34,932 nt of DNA from Chara braunii (lineage: Eukaryota; Streptophyta; Charophyceae; Charales; Characeae): contig BFEA01000008.1 in NCBI GenBank assembly GCA_003427395.1, positions 783,634-818,565 on the forward strand. Direction: 5' to 3'. The position numbers were made by a program, and so were the translations under genes. The notes under the pieces are model-generated. The model was not told where the DNA came from, ran no database searches, and saw nothing but the letters and a program-made list of their open reading frames with translations. Of the stretch, positions 9,803 through 20,874 are shown one piece after another; within the stretch, counting starts at the first letter, position 1; every line of letters begins with the position of its first letter.

Positions 9803-10885
9803 ATGACTCATATCGACCCGCGATGCAAGCATACGCAAACAATCGCAATGATGGCGTACTATGTAGTACCCATACTCATGCGGTCCTCGTTAATTTCGAG
9901 GGTCGCATTCAACACTCAAGTGTCGGCTGACACGCGCCTTGAGGGATTGATCTCTCGACGCTGGACAACCGCTAAGTGCGGTTGAAAACCACACCCTCTT
10001 CTGCACCCTGCGGAGAGTGGGTGGTACACAAGTTCATACCTTTGGTGGGAATCTTCTCTTATTGCCCTGAAGACAAGTTCTATAATCCAGGGTCTAGAAA
10101 GAAGTCAAGCGGGTTGACTTTGACGGCTGCCATGGACTACAACGTCCAACCATAAAAATCAATAAGCAAAATCACTCAGTAAATAAACAAGCGTCCCAAT
10201 ATTCATACATCAAATCAGATCTCGAGATAAAATAAAGGAAGGGGGAAACATAAACCCATCAGGTATGCAAATCGTGCGACAAAGCATTCTCACTGCCTCC
10301 AAAGCATGACTCATCAGGTTGTCATTCTCACTGCCTCCAAAGCATGACCCATATACCAAGCTCCAAAATACTAACCTGCATAAAACACAGGCACACACAA
10401 TAGCCACATTGCCATACACCAATGTGGTCCACTTTACTTTTCCTTGTAACTCACACCACGCCTCACACACTCAAGCCCCAGTCATAGCCCAACTTTTCAT
10501 AAATCTCATAAGTCCTTTATAATGGCCATTAAAAGAAGTCCGGTTAAAACCCTCAAAGAAAACATATCAAATCTCAGGGCTAAGGCAATCAAGTTGAGGT
10601 ACAGGTGTAAGCAAAGTTGTGTCGTGAGCCGACAAGTTGGCGATCAACCAACCGATTTGTTATCAGTGATAACAGAAGATGACCCTCGCAGGATTAGGCG
10701 GAAACTGAGTCCAAATCTTGGATCGAATGCCCGAAGAAGACCTGTATCATACGACAGGTCAATGTCCAAGCTAAATCGTCAATGTATGGAGATCAAAGAC
10801 TCTCCAGATAGCTAAGCCTAGGTCTACCTCTAAGCGAGTGCCCAAAGAAAGGTAGACCTATCGCAACATTTCCCCCATACAGAGT
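9803..10885. other. No gene; possible minus-strand element leader
   Basis: No open frame here resembles gag or pol. If the primer site at 10886-10903 is real, this is the internal 5' leader of a minus-strand LTR element. A short direct repeat of TCTCACTGCCTCCAAAGCAT occurs near 10289 and 10325. Confidence 0.4.
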
Positions 10886-10903
10886 GGATCGCCAGAGTCG
10901 CCA
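10886..10903 (-). other. Possible LTR-element primer binding site
   Basis: The minus strand reads TGGCGACTCTGGCGATCC, which begins with the TGG that pairs with a tRNA CCA end. Two bases away, sequence starting TGTC at 10906 would be an LTR end reading GACA on the minus strand. I cannot confirm which tRNA matches, so this is a candidate only. Confidence 0.45.
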
Positions 10904-10937
10904 CCTGTCAAAATATAATCTATCTCCTCTAATGTGA

Positions 10938-11310
10938 GAAAATTTCGGTTGCGCTTCACGTAGGAAAAGTGCCTTTCCAAAATTTATATCAGCCTAAATA
11001 TGAAAGCAGAAATAATCTTTAATCTTCCAAAGTCAAATTTTGTCCAACTCCCTGAATTAGCAAAAATGTGGGCAGCACTCCCTTTAGAAAAGAAGACTTC
11101 CCAAATTTTTATTAAGCCATATATAGAAATTAGACAAGTTGAACTTTTGAAAGATCAAATTTTGACTAACTCCTTGGATTTGCAGAAATTTCGGCAGCGC
11201 TCCCCGTAGATAAAGTAGCTTACCAAAATTTATACAAAGCCAAGTATAACAAAAGATATCAGAAAATGTAGAATTTGACCTAAGTAAAAATAAACTTAGC
11301 TCAGAAAATG
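10938..11310. repeat. Three-copy ~123-bp tandem repeat
   Basis: Three degenerate units start near 10940, 11062 and 11185. Each has AAATTTCGG or a variant, a GC(A/G)CTCC-type motif, CCAAAATTTAT, an AGCC block and a GAATTAG or GGATTTGCAG end. They are clearly diverged, so the event is old. Confidence 0.75.
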
Positions 11311-11530
11311 CAGCAATTGAACTAACTCCTATGGCTCTAGCACGTGGCTAGCAACTAAAGCAACTACCTATCAACTGAAACTCAGACTAGGTAGTAATCT
11401 CACTCAGTCACATGCAAGGCTAAACCACAAAGGTAAGTACTCTCACCAACCCTAGTCAATCTTGGCAACCAATAGTTCATAGACTTTCAATGATTTATCC
11501 CTTTATACCCAGCTTACATAGGGCATCGAG

Positions 11531-12274
11531 TTAGGCCATTCGTCTTAGAAACAGTGCCAAATCTTTGCGAACTGGTTGCACAACTACGTCTCTCTTCATT
11601 GGGCATATGACTAAGCCATTCGTCTCAGAAACAATGCTTAGTCGCCCTGATCTGTTTAATATCCAAAATTTAATAACTTTTTGACTTCGTTCTCAAAAGA
11701 AAATGCGAATATGGGCAGGGGACTGAACCATTCGGCTTGGAAACAATGTTCAGCTTTCCCATACTACCAATTATATTCTGTAATTTCCTTTTTCTTCTTA
11801 GCAATATGGCTTATGCTGGACCATTCGGCTTGGAAACAATGCCCAACTGCCAGTTTACATGCAAATATAAGTAGGATACTTTCTTTTATACTGGGTTTAT
11901 ATTTATGTGCGTGGCTTTCAGGCTAAACCATTCTGCTTATAAACAATGCTTAGCCCCAGACTACTTCCAATTATACTCTGTAATTTCCCTTCTCTTCTTA
12001 GCAACATGGCTTAGGTTGGACCATTCGGCTTGGAAACAATGCCCAATTACCAATTCACATGCAAATATAAGTAGGTGGCTTTCAGGCTTAAACCATTCTG
12101 CTTAGAAACAATGCTTAGCCCTAGACCAGAATCCTCCCTCAGAATAAAACAAGAACTTAAACCCTTTAAAGCAGGCAAAACCTCATAAATTAAACACAAC
12201 AATAATGCCTGACCCTTCAGAAAACAGGCAAATAAACATAGGTCTGGGCCATTCAACTTAGAAACAATGCCCAG
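11531..12274. repeat. Array of eight covarying 31-nt hairpins
   Basis: Eight same-strand units share one plan: a variable arm, one or two unpaired bases ending in C, CATT, a 12-nt loop of consensus CNNCTTNGAAAC, AATG (AGTG in the first unit), then the complementary arm. Left arms start at about 11531, 11609, 11723, 11817, 11921, 12016, 12085 and 12244. Matched arms include CTGAA/TTCAG (11723), GACTAAG/CTTAGTC (11609), CTGGG/CCCAG (12244), GGCTAA/TTAGCC (11921) and TTGG/CCAA (12016). The general form is CTRRR with YYYAG, so bases change in pairs. Units 4-5 and 6-7 belong to a later duplication. No known RNA or DNA element matches. Strand and function are unknown. Confidence 0.85.
11767..12125. 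repeat. ~200-bp tandem duplication inside the hairpin array
   Basis: Sequence from 11767 recurs from 11967, both beginning CCAATTATA and sharing TCTGTAATTTCC, ATGCAAATATAAGTAGG and GTGGCTTTCAGGCT. The second copy is shorter by an internal deletion. It explains why hairpins 4/6 and 5/7 are alike. Confidence 0.8.
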
Positions 12275-15034
12275 TCCTTGGTTGACCCGGTCAAACACAT
12301 GCAATCTGCCTTTCTCCCACCTTCATTCCTTTGTCTGCTTTCAATCAGAATAAAGATAGAACTTAACTTCACTCTCATACATTCCTTTCATTCAGTCTGA
12401 TTAAGTCCTGAAAGAAAGCATATAGGGGTAATCCCAGACATACATCAGTCAAACTAAAGGGAGATAAACAAACATGGGTTTAATGGGGTCATACAGATAG
12501 GACGTTGGATTACCTGATAGTTCCCTGCCTCCAGAACCTCGCCCAGGTTTCGGCAGAGCTCCCGCAATCAATGGGCTGACTCCCCATAGAGTCTTGCTGC
12601 GGTCCTACGGGTTGCAATCCCGCCTGCCGCCTTCCTCTCAGAACAGGATTAGACTGAGAGTTAGAAAGATAGAATGAGGGGTTTCAAACTCTCGAGATAC
12701 AGGAGGGGGACTGACTCAACTCCCTGGAGAGGGCCTTGACACCTTCACTCGCCTGAGGGCCCCGCAATGGCGGCCAAAATGCGCAATAGAGACAATCGAT
12801 CCGTAGTCGAGCACGTGCGCGCTTCAGCTAGCCATGTTGGGGGCGGAGTCGGAGTAGATACCGGCTATGTAGTCCTCACCAAGCCTCAGCAAGCACCCTA
12901 CTCACAGTTGGCAGCTACTACGTTTTGTAGGATAAACAACGTATGGATCAACAAGTGAGTCTTCAAACCCCGATGTTCTCTCCTCGCTATTCGGTATGTC
13001 GGAATGTGCAGTGTACCGACTGAACAGGTAGTCTGCCTTGCTTCTCCACGTGGCAACATGGGCAATACAGTGGCAAATGGTTAGGCCTTCACCTTTGCGG
13101 CTAGTTTGTTGCTGCACAGGTTGATGGGATGAGTGACACACTGGCCAAAAGCCGGATCTGCAGCCCTTACAGCTGGTTTACGAGCACAGTGACACCTTGA
13201 GAACCAGCAACAGCAGCCAGCCACTAATAGCGCCGTCTCTGCAGAGTTAGTGACATCTTATTGGGGTAGTAACGTTTGACCTCAATGCCAACCGTAGGGC
13301 CACTTTTTGGGCTCAACAATTCGCAAGCCTGTCACGAATCCCCGATTTTGAGCAGTATTTCATACCCAATAGCAGCAAATCATTCACCGTCGGAAGGACT
13401 GCATGCTGCTGGCTGACCAAACCACTCTCGTGAAGTTGGCATGAAATAGCAGTTGGCTCATAAGCGGAGTCCTTACCGCAGTGGTAGTTGCAACCCTTTG
13501 CCTTTACAACGGCCAATCACCTTCACGAGACCAGTCGAAATGGAGCGAATGAAAACTTCCACTAGAACGCAACTTCGTCAAATCCTTCAATAGGACCACA
13601 CCAAGTCTCTTCCATTCGTTCATCTATGCAAGTTCGCTCCACGACTACGGTCTTCGCACGCCCGCACAAACTGTGTAAAACGAGATCGAACCTTCCATCT
13701 AGGATTCAACCATATACCTTGCCAACCCGTATCGGGTCAGCGGACAGTTTTGCATAGTAGCTTGACTTACGGTTCATCCTTCGTCGCCCGCTTTCTCAAG
13801 GTAAGCTTATACACCCTCTCTCTCTTCGTGTATGCATGTGTGTTGTCAAGCTCACGACACGCCGCCCCGCAAGGGAAGCATAGCTACAGCGGACTGACCC
13901 AAAAATCCCAGCCCTGCGGATCAGTAGGCGACAAGACGAAGGCACAAGGAGATGGAACATCAATAGAGCACCCCTCCCCCGATCGACTTGGTGGCGCTTG
14001 CTCCGCCCGCTGCCACATACTCTCCCGCTCCTCTCCAGTTATACGAAACGAGAAATGAATCTCCCGCTAAAACGCGGAGAGATTCATCCACTAATTTGAA
14101 GCCATCCGCCCCGCGCGCAACCCTTAGTCATTATGGCGCCCAAAGTAAACACTCAACTCCAAATCTAACTCCACAATTCAACTCGCAGGGCCAAGAAACT
14201 CCAGAACTGAGCCTTGGTCTGCCCGATTTTGCCAAGAATCGGCCGAACTATTCTCCCCTTGCTCTTTCCTACCCACTCATTCGTCTATTTTTACGCAGCC
14301 CGTTTTGTGCTAACGTGTCTTTCTACTAACCTATCACTCAAAGTAAGTCGATTAGTGGATTCGCCCTATCCAAAAACCACCGATTCACATCTTCACTCAT
14401 TCGATTCTGTAGAGAATAGTGAGTTACCCCCTCTTCCCTTTTCTGCCATAGTCAGCCTACACCATCTCTCAGCGCATACCTTTTTCCTACTAATTCTCTC
14501 TACACTACTTTATTCTCAAAACTGACACGACTATCGTGCTCGCCCGGGCCGTAACCCCAAAATCGTTTCTTTCCTCGGTCGATTTCGTCGAGAATCGACC
14601 GAGTTCTGTGATTATCACTTCTTTCCACCTCCGCCATTGCTGCAATTCCATGCACGTCCTCCTCTACTAACCTCCTAACCCACTAACTGTCGTCTAAAGC
14701 TAAACTTAGGCTCAGATTCGCCCGGGCTTAAAGTCGAGAATTGACCTTCTACTCGCCCGATTTTGCTAAAGCATTGAGCGGGTCGAGCATATCTGGCTGC
14801 GTCCTGCCCCNCCCCCGCCATAGCTTGCCCTTGTCGCTTTTCAACTTCTTAATGTCCCTGGTGCGATTTAGTGTCCAGGTTCATTCACTCCTCCCACTGC
14901 CTCCGTAGCTGTTCGTCGCTCTTCCTCTCCCCTCACTCTGTGGCACTCCGCTCTCCCCCGCTCCGGCCTGTTGCCAACCTACTGAGTCAAAGGGTTTAGA
15001 TAAACGTAGGGCGCCTACAACCCCTTCTACCCCT
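12275..15034. other. No gene recognised
   Basis: Mixed sequence, CT-rich from 13750 to 14980. Open frames show no family similarity. GGCAGAGCTCCC near 12553 recalls the repeat at 11197. A plausible splice donor (CAAGGTAAGC) lies at 13797 but no coding exon precedes it. There is one ambiguous base at 14811. Confidence 0.45.
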
Positions 15035-15124
15035 TTGACTCTCAAGGCAGAGGATGGCTCTTCTTCGGCCCATCGTCCAAAACGCCCTGACAATGTTGTT
15101 TGCTCTATCCCACGGGACGATTCC

Positions 15125-16269
15125 CTTGACGAACTCGGTTATGAACTGATAGCACTACGGAGTTCGTGGGCTAAAAAAGTTGAACTAATGATTGCAGTTA
15201 TAGAGATTGCGCACACGCGAGTAGGTGCCCTGTTAGATCCGGGATCCACGCGGTCTTATATCTCAGAGAAGGCAATTCGCAAGTTGCACCTGGGAATGAA
15301 GGTAAAGGATTTACCTAGACCTATCACGTCTATACTGGCTAACCTGAGCACGATCACTGTCTCTCAATACATCAATCATGTCAAGTGTTATTTTAGGACT
15401 AAGGAAGGGAAAAAGATTTTACATGAATGCGGACACAATAACGATCATAACAATCTCCTCGTGTACCTACGGGTACATCAAATTCCACTTCAAGTATCCT
15501 TCCTAATTGAAAATAATTTAACCTTTAATTCTGGGTATGGATTGGCATGAGGAAGCTGACCCAGAAGTTAAATTCAAAGATAAGTTATCAAACTTCAAGA
15601 CGAAAAGTCCGAACTACGTACTATCAAGTTATATCATAGGCTTGGCATTTCTCTCCTCTTTGTCTATCTTTTGTACGAGTTACCCAACTTTCCGATCGAT
15701 GGTAGTAAAGAAGAAGTTGGATCAAGAGGTGATGATGGTGCTTGTCAAACGAGTCGGAAAGTGTTCCTCATCCCATCCACCTTCTATCGAAAAACTTCTC
15801 GACGAATATAAGGACTTGCAAACTGAGTCGATGGGAATCATTGCGCGTGCTATTAAGCACACAATTGAGATCATTCCCGGAAGCAAGACTTCCAAGGGTC
15901 CCATTTACCGAATGTCTTCCAAGGAACTTGAGGAACTCCGGAAGCAGTTGCAAGAACTTACTGACAAAGGATGGATTCACCCTAGCTCATCTCCTTATGG
16001 TGAACCCGTCTTATTCGTGCCCAAAAAGGAAGGTGAACTTCGTCTGTGTATTGACTATCGTGGGCTGAACTTCGTCACTGTCAAAAACGCGAAACCTCTT
16101 CGGCGCATTGACGATCTTTTGAATCAGTTGCAGGGGTCCAGGTACTTTAGCAATATTGATCTCAAATCGAGGTGGCTCCTGAGAATAACACAAGACGACA
16201 TTCCGAACCAGGTATGGTCATTACGAGTTCATGGTTATGCCTTTCGGTTTGACCAACGCACCTTCGACA
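15125..16269 (+). pseudogene. Ty3-type protease and N-terminal reverse transcriptase fragment
   Basis: Part of a Ty3 (gypsy) pol. The aspartic protease shows ALLDPGSTRSYIS at 15227-15265; DPGST variants occur in some plant Ty3 elements, so I do not call it dead on that ground. A frameshift near 15530 separates it from ILGMDWHEE, the usual protease end. RT follows with IYRMSSKELEELRKQLQEL, GWIHPSSSPYGEPVLFVPKK, LRLCIDYRGLN and YFSNIDLKS. A second frame break after DDIPN, near 16205, looks like a loss of about ten bases. RT then resumes as RYGHYEF and MPFGLTNAP and stops near 16269. The catalytic YxDD box, RNase H and integrase are absent. No gag lies upstream. Confidence 0.9.
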
Positions 16270-16271
16270 GG

Positions 16272-16290
16272 TGGCGCCATTGCCAGGGAT
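16272..16290 (+). other. tRNA-Asp-like primer binding site
   Basis: TGGCGCCATTGCCAGGGAT matches the complement of the plant tRNA-Asp 3' end at 17 of 19 positions. Both mismatches are G to A, as deamination of methylated cytosine on the other strand would give. The bases ACA, as at an LTR end, lie just before, followed by GG. The upstream neighbour is RT, not an LTR, which is odd. Confidence 0.45.
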
Positions 16291-18405
16291 AACGGTTGCC
16301 TGCCGTTGTCCCTGCTGGAACGACATCCGGGTATTGGAAAGTGAGAACTAGGCAAAGGGAGAAGCTTTCTTTGGACGTATATGGTTGATTGCTTGATGCC
16401 TTGACTATCTTTGGGGATGTCTTAAAACTATGGCCTAAGTATGAAGTGTTGATTATTAGCGTATGCCCAGGTTACTTGCGGAAGGAAGTGTTTGGCTATA
16501 CACTTAAGTACTCTAACGCATATAATAGTGGTCTTTGTGAGCACCTTGTTATCCTAAGTATCTTTTGATAATTGGGCAATACGTGGCATGTCTGATGTGG
16601 CCTTGGTTGAGTTGAGGCAGCGTCCGCATTGTTGGGTATGTCCACTACCAAAGCAAGCTCAGTTGATAACTGTCAAAGCTACGATGATGGTGACTTGTTA
16701 CGTGAGTACTGTGTTGAGCCTGCTTTGGGAGTGAAGTCGTTAAGCTGAGGCGTCTCCCCCTTGTCAATAGAGTGTCCCTTTAGAGGAGGCTTCTGAAACG
16801 TGAGCGGCATGGATGAGGGGGTGACTGATAGGCGCGAAGTGAGGGGTTTAATGGCAAAAATCTTTCCTTGAGTTCAGACTGAATTATGGTGTAATAAGTA
16901 CTACGATGAATATTGTACCTAGACCCATTGATAGTATCAGTTGGTGATGGGGTGAGTCACTTGGAGATTGTCTAGTTGTAACTATCAATAAAGCTAAAGA
17001 AGTAGTGGTTATTTGATTAGCGGTATGACTAACCCGAAGAGAGGCTTATGTTTTAAGTGTGTGCACTATATATGTATTTTTCTGTACTTTGTTTAATATA
17101 TAATTGGCGACGTATGTATGGATTGTCTTTCAGAGGGGACATAGATTTTGCATGAAACCCACGTCTGGCATGGGACCAGAGGTGAATAGGATGACTCGTT
17201 CCTGGGGAAGGTGATTCTTCCTCAAGGAATTAAGTCAACGTGTATAGTTGTCCTCAGTGGAAGTGCATTCTGGAATTGTTACTCCCTCGTTGAGGCTTAA
17301 GGAAGCAGCTATCAGTCTCAAGAAGGATAGTGAGACTCACGCCGGAATTATATTCCTGGTCCATTAGTGAGGTATTGTTATCTTTCCTATGATAGGAGAG
17401 TGACTACATTATCTGTTGAGAAGAGAGGAAGGGGTTTGTTACCTTGCCGAAATTGTGATGACCAAGTGAAACAACTACTGCTTAGTGAGAGCGATTCTGG
17501 AGTAGCGACCTAGACTCGTCTCGCGTTAAGCAGGGCCACCATATTTGTAAGGGCGCGAATTCGCTATTCGTTGCCTTAATAGGTATGAATGGGGTTGTCC
17601 ATCTGGCCATGACTACGTTCGGTGAGGCGCAAGCGCTGAAACACAAAAAAAAAAATAAGTTTAGATCAATCTTTATCTGCTAAAATACAGGATGTTCGAA
17701 AAAACAAGGATTTGCTAGAAAAAAAAGAGATGATCTTCATAAAAAGAGAGTTGCGGTGAGGCTTGATCTTTAGAGCGGGGCTCAAGAGTCAAGATGTTAT
17801 CTCACAAGGATTACACCGACCGTCTGTATTAAATGCTTCGTTTAAAGAGTGGAAGGGGTGACAATTGTATCATGTTATTTACTCATTGCTAGTCTTATTT
17901 CTGCCTTATAGAATATGAAATACGTTCTTGAGAATTATCTTGTTATATGACTGGTAGTTGAGTTGGTTTTATGTTGGTTATCTTTGAAGCATACGTGTTT
18001 TTCAACTACAACCCTAGCAAATAATTTGTGTTTATCAGACTATGCACTATTATAGTGAATATATATTTATTTATCATGGGTTGTACTTCATTTTGGATTC
18101 ATGTTTGGAGTATCCACCTATATGGCATATGTATATTATATCCTTCCTAAATAGCAGAAGTGATATTTGGTTAATGCCTGAGTTATAATTTGAGGGACTT
18201 ATATGTGAATATTTATGTCTTATTGCAGATGGATATTGGTTTAAAGACTCTCTCCGGTATCGCCGATCGCTCTAATATAGGTTTTTTTGTGCGCCCTTAT
18301 GATAAGTGTCGGGGTTATCTAGTAGGGTATATTCTATTTTTGACTTAGATACGTAACTCCTCTTAAGTCTCGACCGTAACACTGCTCGTTGTTGTTCAAC
18401 AGGTG
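16291..18405. other. No gene; possible element leader
   Basis: AT-rich, especially 17050-18230, with no coding content. An A run lies at about 17644-17656. If the primer site at 16272 belongs with the gag at 18406, this is its 2.1-kb leader. A pyrimidine stretch and CAACAG just before the gag start resemble a splice acceptor. Confidence 0.35.
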
Positions 18406-19434
18406 ATGGGGTTGAGGGAGCTCGAGATGGAAGGCACTCAAGGGAAGATTGGGGTCGAGGAGCTCGCCTCTCTGCTGGGTCTGCGAGATTGGGAGCGAGA
18501 CAACTTACCCAAGGTTGAAATCGACTTCTTCAAGAGCTATCGCGTTTCTGACTTCCTTGATAAGTTTGAACAGATAGCATCTCACTGCAAGTGGAATGAG
18601 GAGCAGATGCTGAAAGAGGTGATTAAGTACATCCATATAGGCTTGAAGGATGAAGTCAGTGGGTTGATTAGAAGAGCGGGGTCGTCATGGAGGAGGTTTG
18701 ATGATGACATGTGGAATAAATACCGGCTAGATGAGGAACAACTGACCAAAGACGATCTAGAGAAGATAGATCGATATAGTTATGTGTCAGTGGGGCTCTT
18801 CTTGGCGGAGTATGAGCGCGCATCGCGCAAGGTCTGGGCGTTGTCTGAACATGACAAGTGCTTTGTCTTCCTCATGAACTTCACAGACGCCGAGCAGCGA
18901 GACTTGATTCGTGGGACAGGGGGGAGACTAATATGGGATAAGATCCGAGAGAACTTTGCGTAGGGGGATTTCGACCAGTACCTCTGCCATACTCTACAGG
19001 AAGCGAGGAAAAGGAAGGAGTTGCAAAGTTGTGGTTAGAACAAGCTGGATGAAGGCGCAAAGGAAGTTGTGGCAGGTGCTAGAGGGAATATGGAAGGCGA
19101 ACCTCAGAAGGAGATTAAGAAATTTAAGCGAAATGACAAGTGGGATGAAGAGAACAAGGCGAGGGCCTGCGTTGATAAAGCAGGGGAGGCTGAAGTCAGA
19201 GACGTCGTGCCTCATACCTGTGAGAGGACAATTGACATCCCGAGTAAGGAGAAGAAAGGGAGACAAAGGGAACAAAAGCAAGTAGATATGGCCCCACCTA
19301 TTGTTGAAAGTAGGACGGATCGTAGAATGAAGAGAATGCGAAACCGACAGACAAAGATAGCATGTGCTTGTTGCGGAAAGACTGGTCATACCCCTCGTAG
19401 ATGTAAGATGGTAAAGGAAGGCGTTAAGGGGTGA
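18406..19434 (+). pseudogene. Retroelement gag with zinc knuckle, two TAG stops
   Basis: One frame runs from ATG 18406 to TGA 19432-19434, about 342 codons. The first part holds a capsid-like region: VSDFLDKFEQIASHC, YVSVGLFLAEYERASRKVW and DAEQRDLIRG. The end holds one CCHC nucleocapsid knuckle (CACCGKTGHTPRRC, 19363-19404), which fits C-x2-C-x4-H-x4-C. The middle is basic and charged. In-frame TAGs at 18961 and 19036 interrupt it. Coding character continues past both without a frame change, so they look like CAG to TAG mutations. Gag packages element RNA into particles. No protease or RT follows, so it is an orphan. The GTG at 18403 is not needed as a start. Confidence 0.8.
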
Positions 19435-20420
19435 GACCGTTGTGCTTTAGGCAAGGGCTTGGTTCCTCTCAATAACTATCACCATTTTATTTGTCTCGTA
19501 GCAAGAAAGCGATGATGGAATGGTGTCAATAGTTTTGAAACAACTTATAAATAAACATTTGAGAGGCTATGACGGTGCAAAAGACCCAACGGCCAGACAG
19601 ATAGACGATCATCTACTCATTTTGCTTTTAAGCTGAGTCTCCAAGTTTCATGAGACATAGATTTTATCTTGTGTATATTTCTGATTTCGAATGAGAATCC
19701 TTATTTTTGGGACTGTGTGTACGCTCCAAGTTTAACTATCCACCCTCTAAAATGATTCCAGGCTTGGTTGAATGTAAGTAGAGGTCATGTAAGGTTCGAT
19801 TGTCCGTACGCTGACATCCTTTCACCTTCATGGGAACGATTGGGATTGTTTTGTGTATATCAATCTTTTATGACTTATGGTATACGAGGTCATTTGTTTT
19901 TGGTTGAGACCTGGATTTGTGGTGGTTTGAGTGGTGGTTTGAGGCTTGTGAAGGCTTGAGACTCGGGATAATCTGATTTTCTTCCTTTCTTCTAAGGACC
20001 ATCTTGATATCGGTTTTGATTTCCCTGGGTTGCAAAATCATGCGTGTTCTGGTTGTCATTGGCATTCTCACCATGGTGGATTTGTGGGTTTTCATGTATT
20101 TGTTCTATTTGACATATGAGAAGGAAAGTCTTAACTGTGTGTAATGAACGAGTGACAAAAGGGTCAATGAAGAGTGCTTGAACCGGGGAGGGTTCAATGA
20201 AGTGAGGAAAGCGTGATTATCAGTGGAGGATTTTTGGGAGATTTAAAAAATCCAGAAAATCATATTGAGAGAGAGGTTATGGCCGAGGGCGGCCTAAACG
20301 GTTGATGGTCTTATTGGGACCCATCTCCGAGTGGAAGATATTTTAAAGATTATATGAAATGCTTATCCTTGAGTGGGAAGGATAGCTGAAATAGTTTGGT
20401 TGAGGGATTTGCCTTCCTGA
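19435..20420. other. No gene recognised
   Basis: The region where pol would follow the gag shows no protease, RT or integrase motif in any frame. Open frames are short. A deletion or a truncated element is the simplest reading. Confidence 0.5.
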
Positions 20421-20697
20421 CATGTATACAGCAACCACTCTGCCCTGGGCTCATAACTGTCAGCAAGGGACTCTCGGCAGGGGAACCTGTCATGTATACG
20501 GGACCCTCACTGAACCTTTGGTTATGGACTGCGAGTGGTTTAGTCTGCGCCAGAGGGTAGGGGTTATACTGTCATGTATACAGCAATGTCACCCTACCCA
20601 AGGCTCATAGCTGTCAGTAAGGGAGATTGAAACCTGCCATGTATATGGGACCCTCACTTGGCCCTTGGTTGTGAACTGCGAGTGGCTAGCCTGCGAC
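20421..20697. repeat. 152-bp imperfect tandem duplication with CATGTATA motifs
   Basis: Copies start at 20421 and 20573 with CATGTATACAGCAA. They share GGCTCATA, CTGTCAG, GGGACCCTCACT and CTGCGAGTGG. Each copy contains the motif twice, so CATGTATA lies at 20421, 20491, 20573 and 20639. The second copy is shorter. Confidence 0.85.
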
Positions 20698-20775
20698 AAT
20701 ATTTCCCGTGATTGAGAAAAAGCAAGGGAAAATGGTTGATTATGGTGAGATTTTAGAAAATATAAACGTTGAATT

Positions 20776-20874
20776 TTATTTCCCGGACTCGTTGCTGCCT
20801 GTACCACCTGCTCCCCCAGTTTCTTCAAGTGGTAACTTCTCTACAGTCTCATCATCAAATATGTGGTCCTGGCG
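20776..20874 (-). CDS. C-terminal fragment of an element protein, cut by gap
   Basis: The minus strand is open from the assembly gap to a TAA at 20778-20776. It encodes an acidic then Gly-rich tail, ending GGAGGTGSNESGK. It lies downstream of the minus-strand gag and in the same direction, so it may be the end of that element's polyprotein. The gap hides the link. It could be the end of gag or of pol, or an unrelated frame. Confidence 0.35.
   Translation of the reverse strand, partial: RQDHIFDDETVEKLPLEETGGAGGTGSNESGK

Larger units (their letters stand above)
10906..12500 (-). mobile_element. Possible LTR carrying repeats and hairpins
   Basis: The region right of the candidate primer site begins TGTCAAAATATAATC, as an inverted LTR end would. 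It is AT-rich, has no coding content, and is filled with tandem repeats and the hairpin array. The outer boundary cannot be fixed because no second LTR copy is in the window. The right limit given is approximate. Confidence 0.35.

Noticed and set aside
11531-12274. CRISPR-like array
   Set aside because: The units are hairpins with variable arms and uneven spacing, in eukaryotic repeat DNA, with no unique spacers or cas genes.
15236-15244. DPG in the protease as a dead active site
   Set aside because: DPGST forms are found in some plant Ty3 proteases, so it may be a normal variant.
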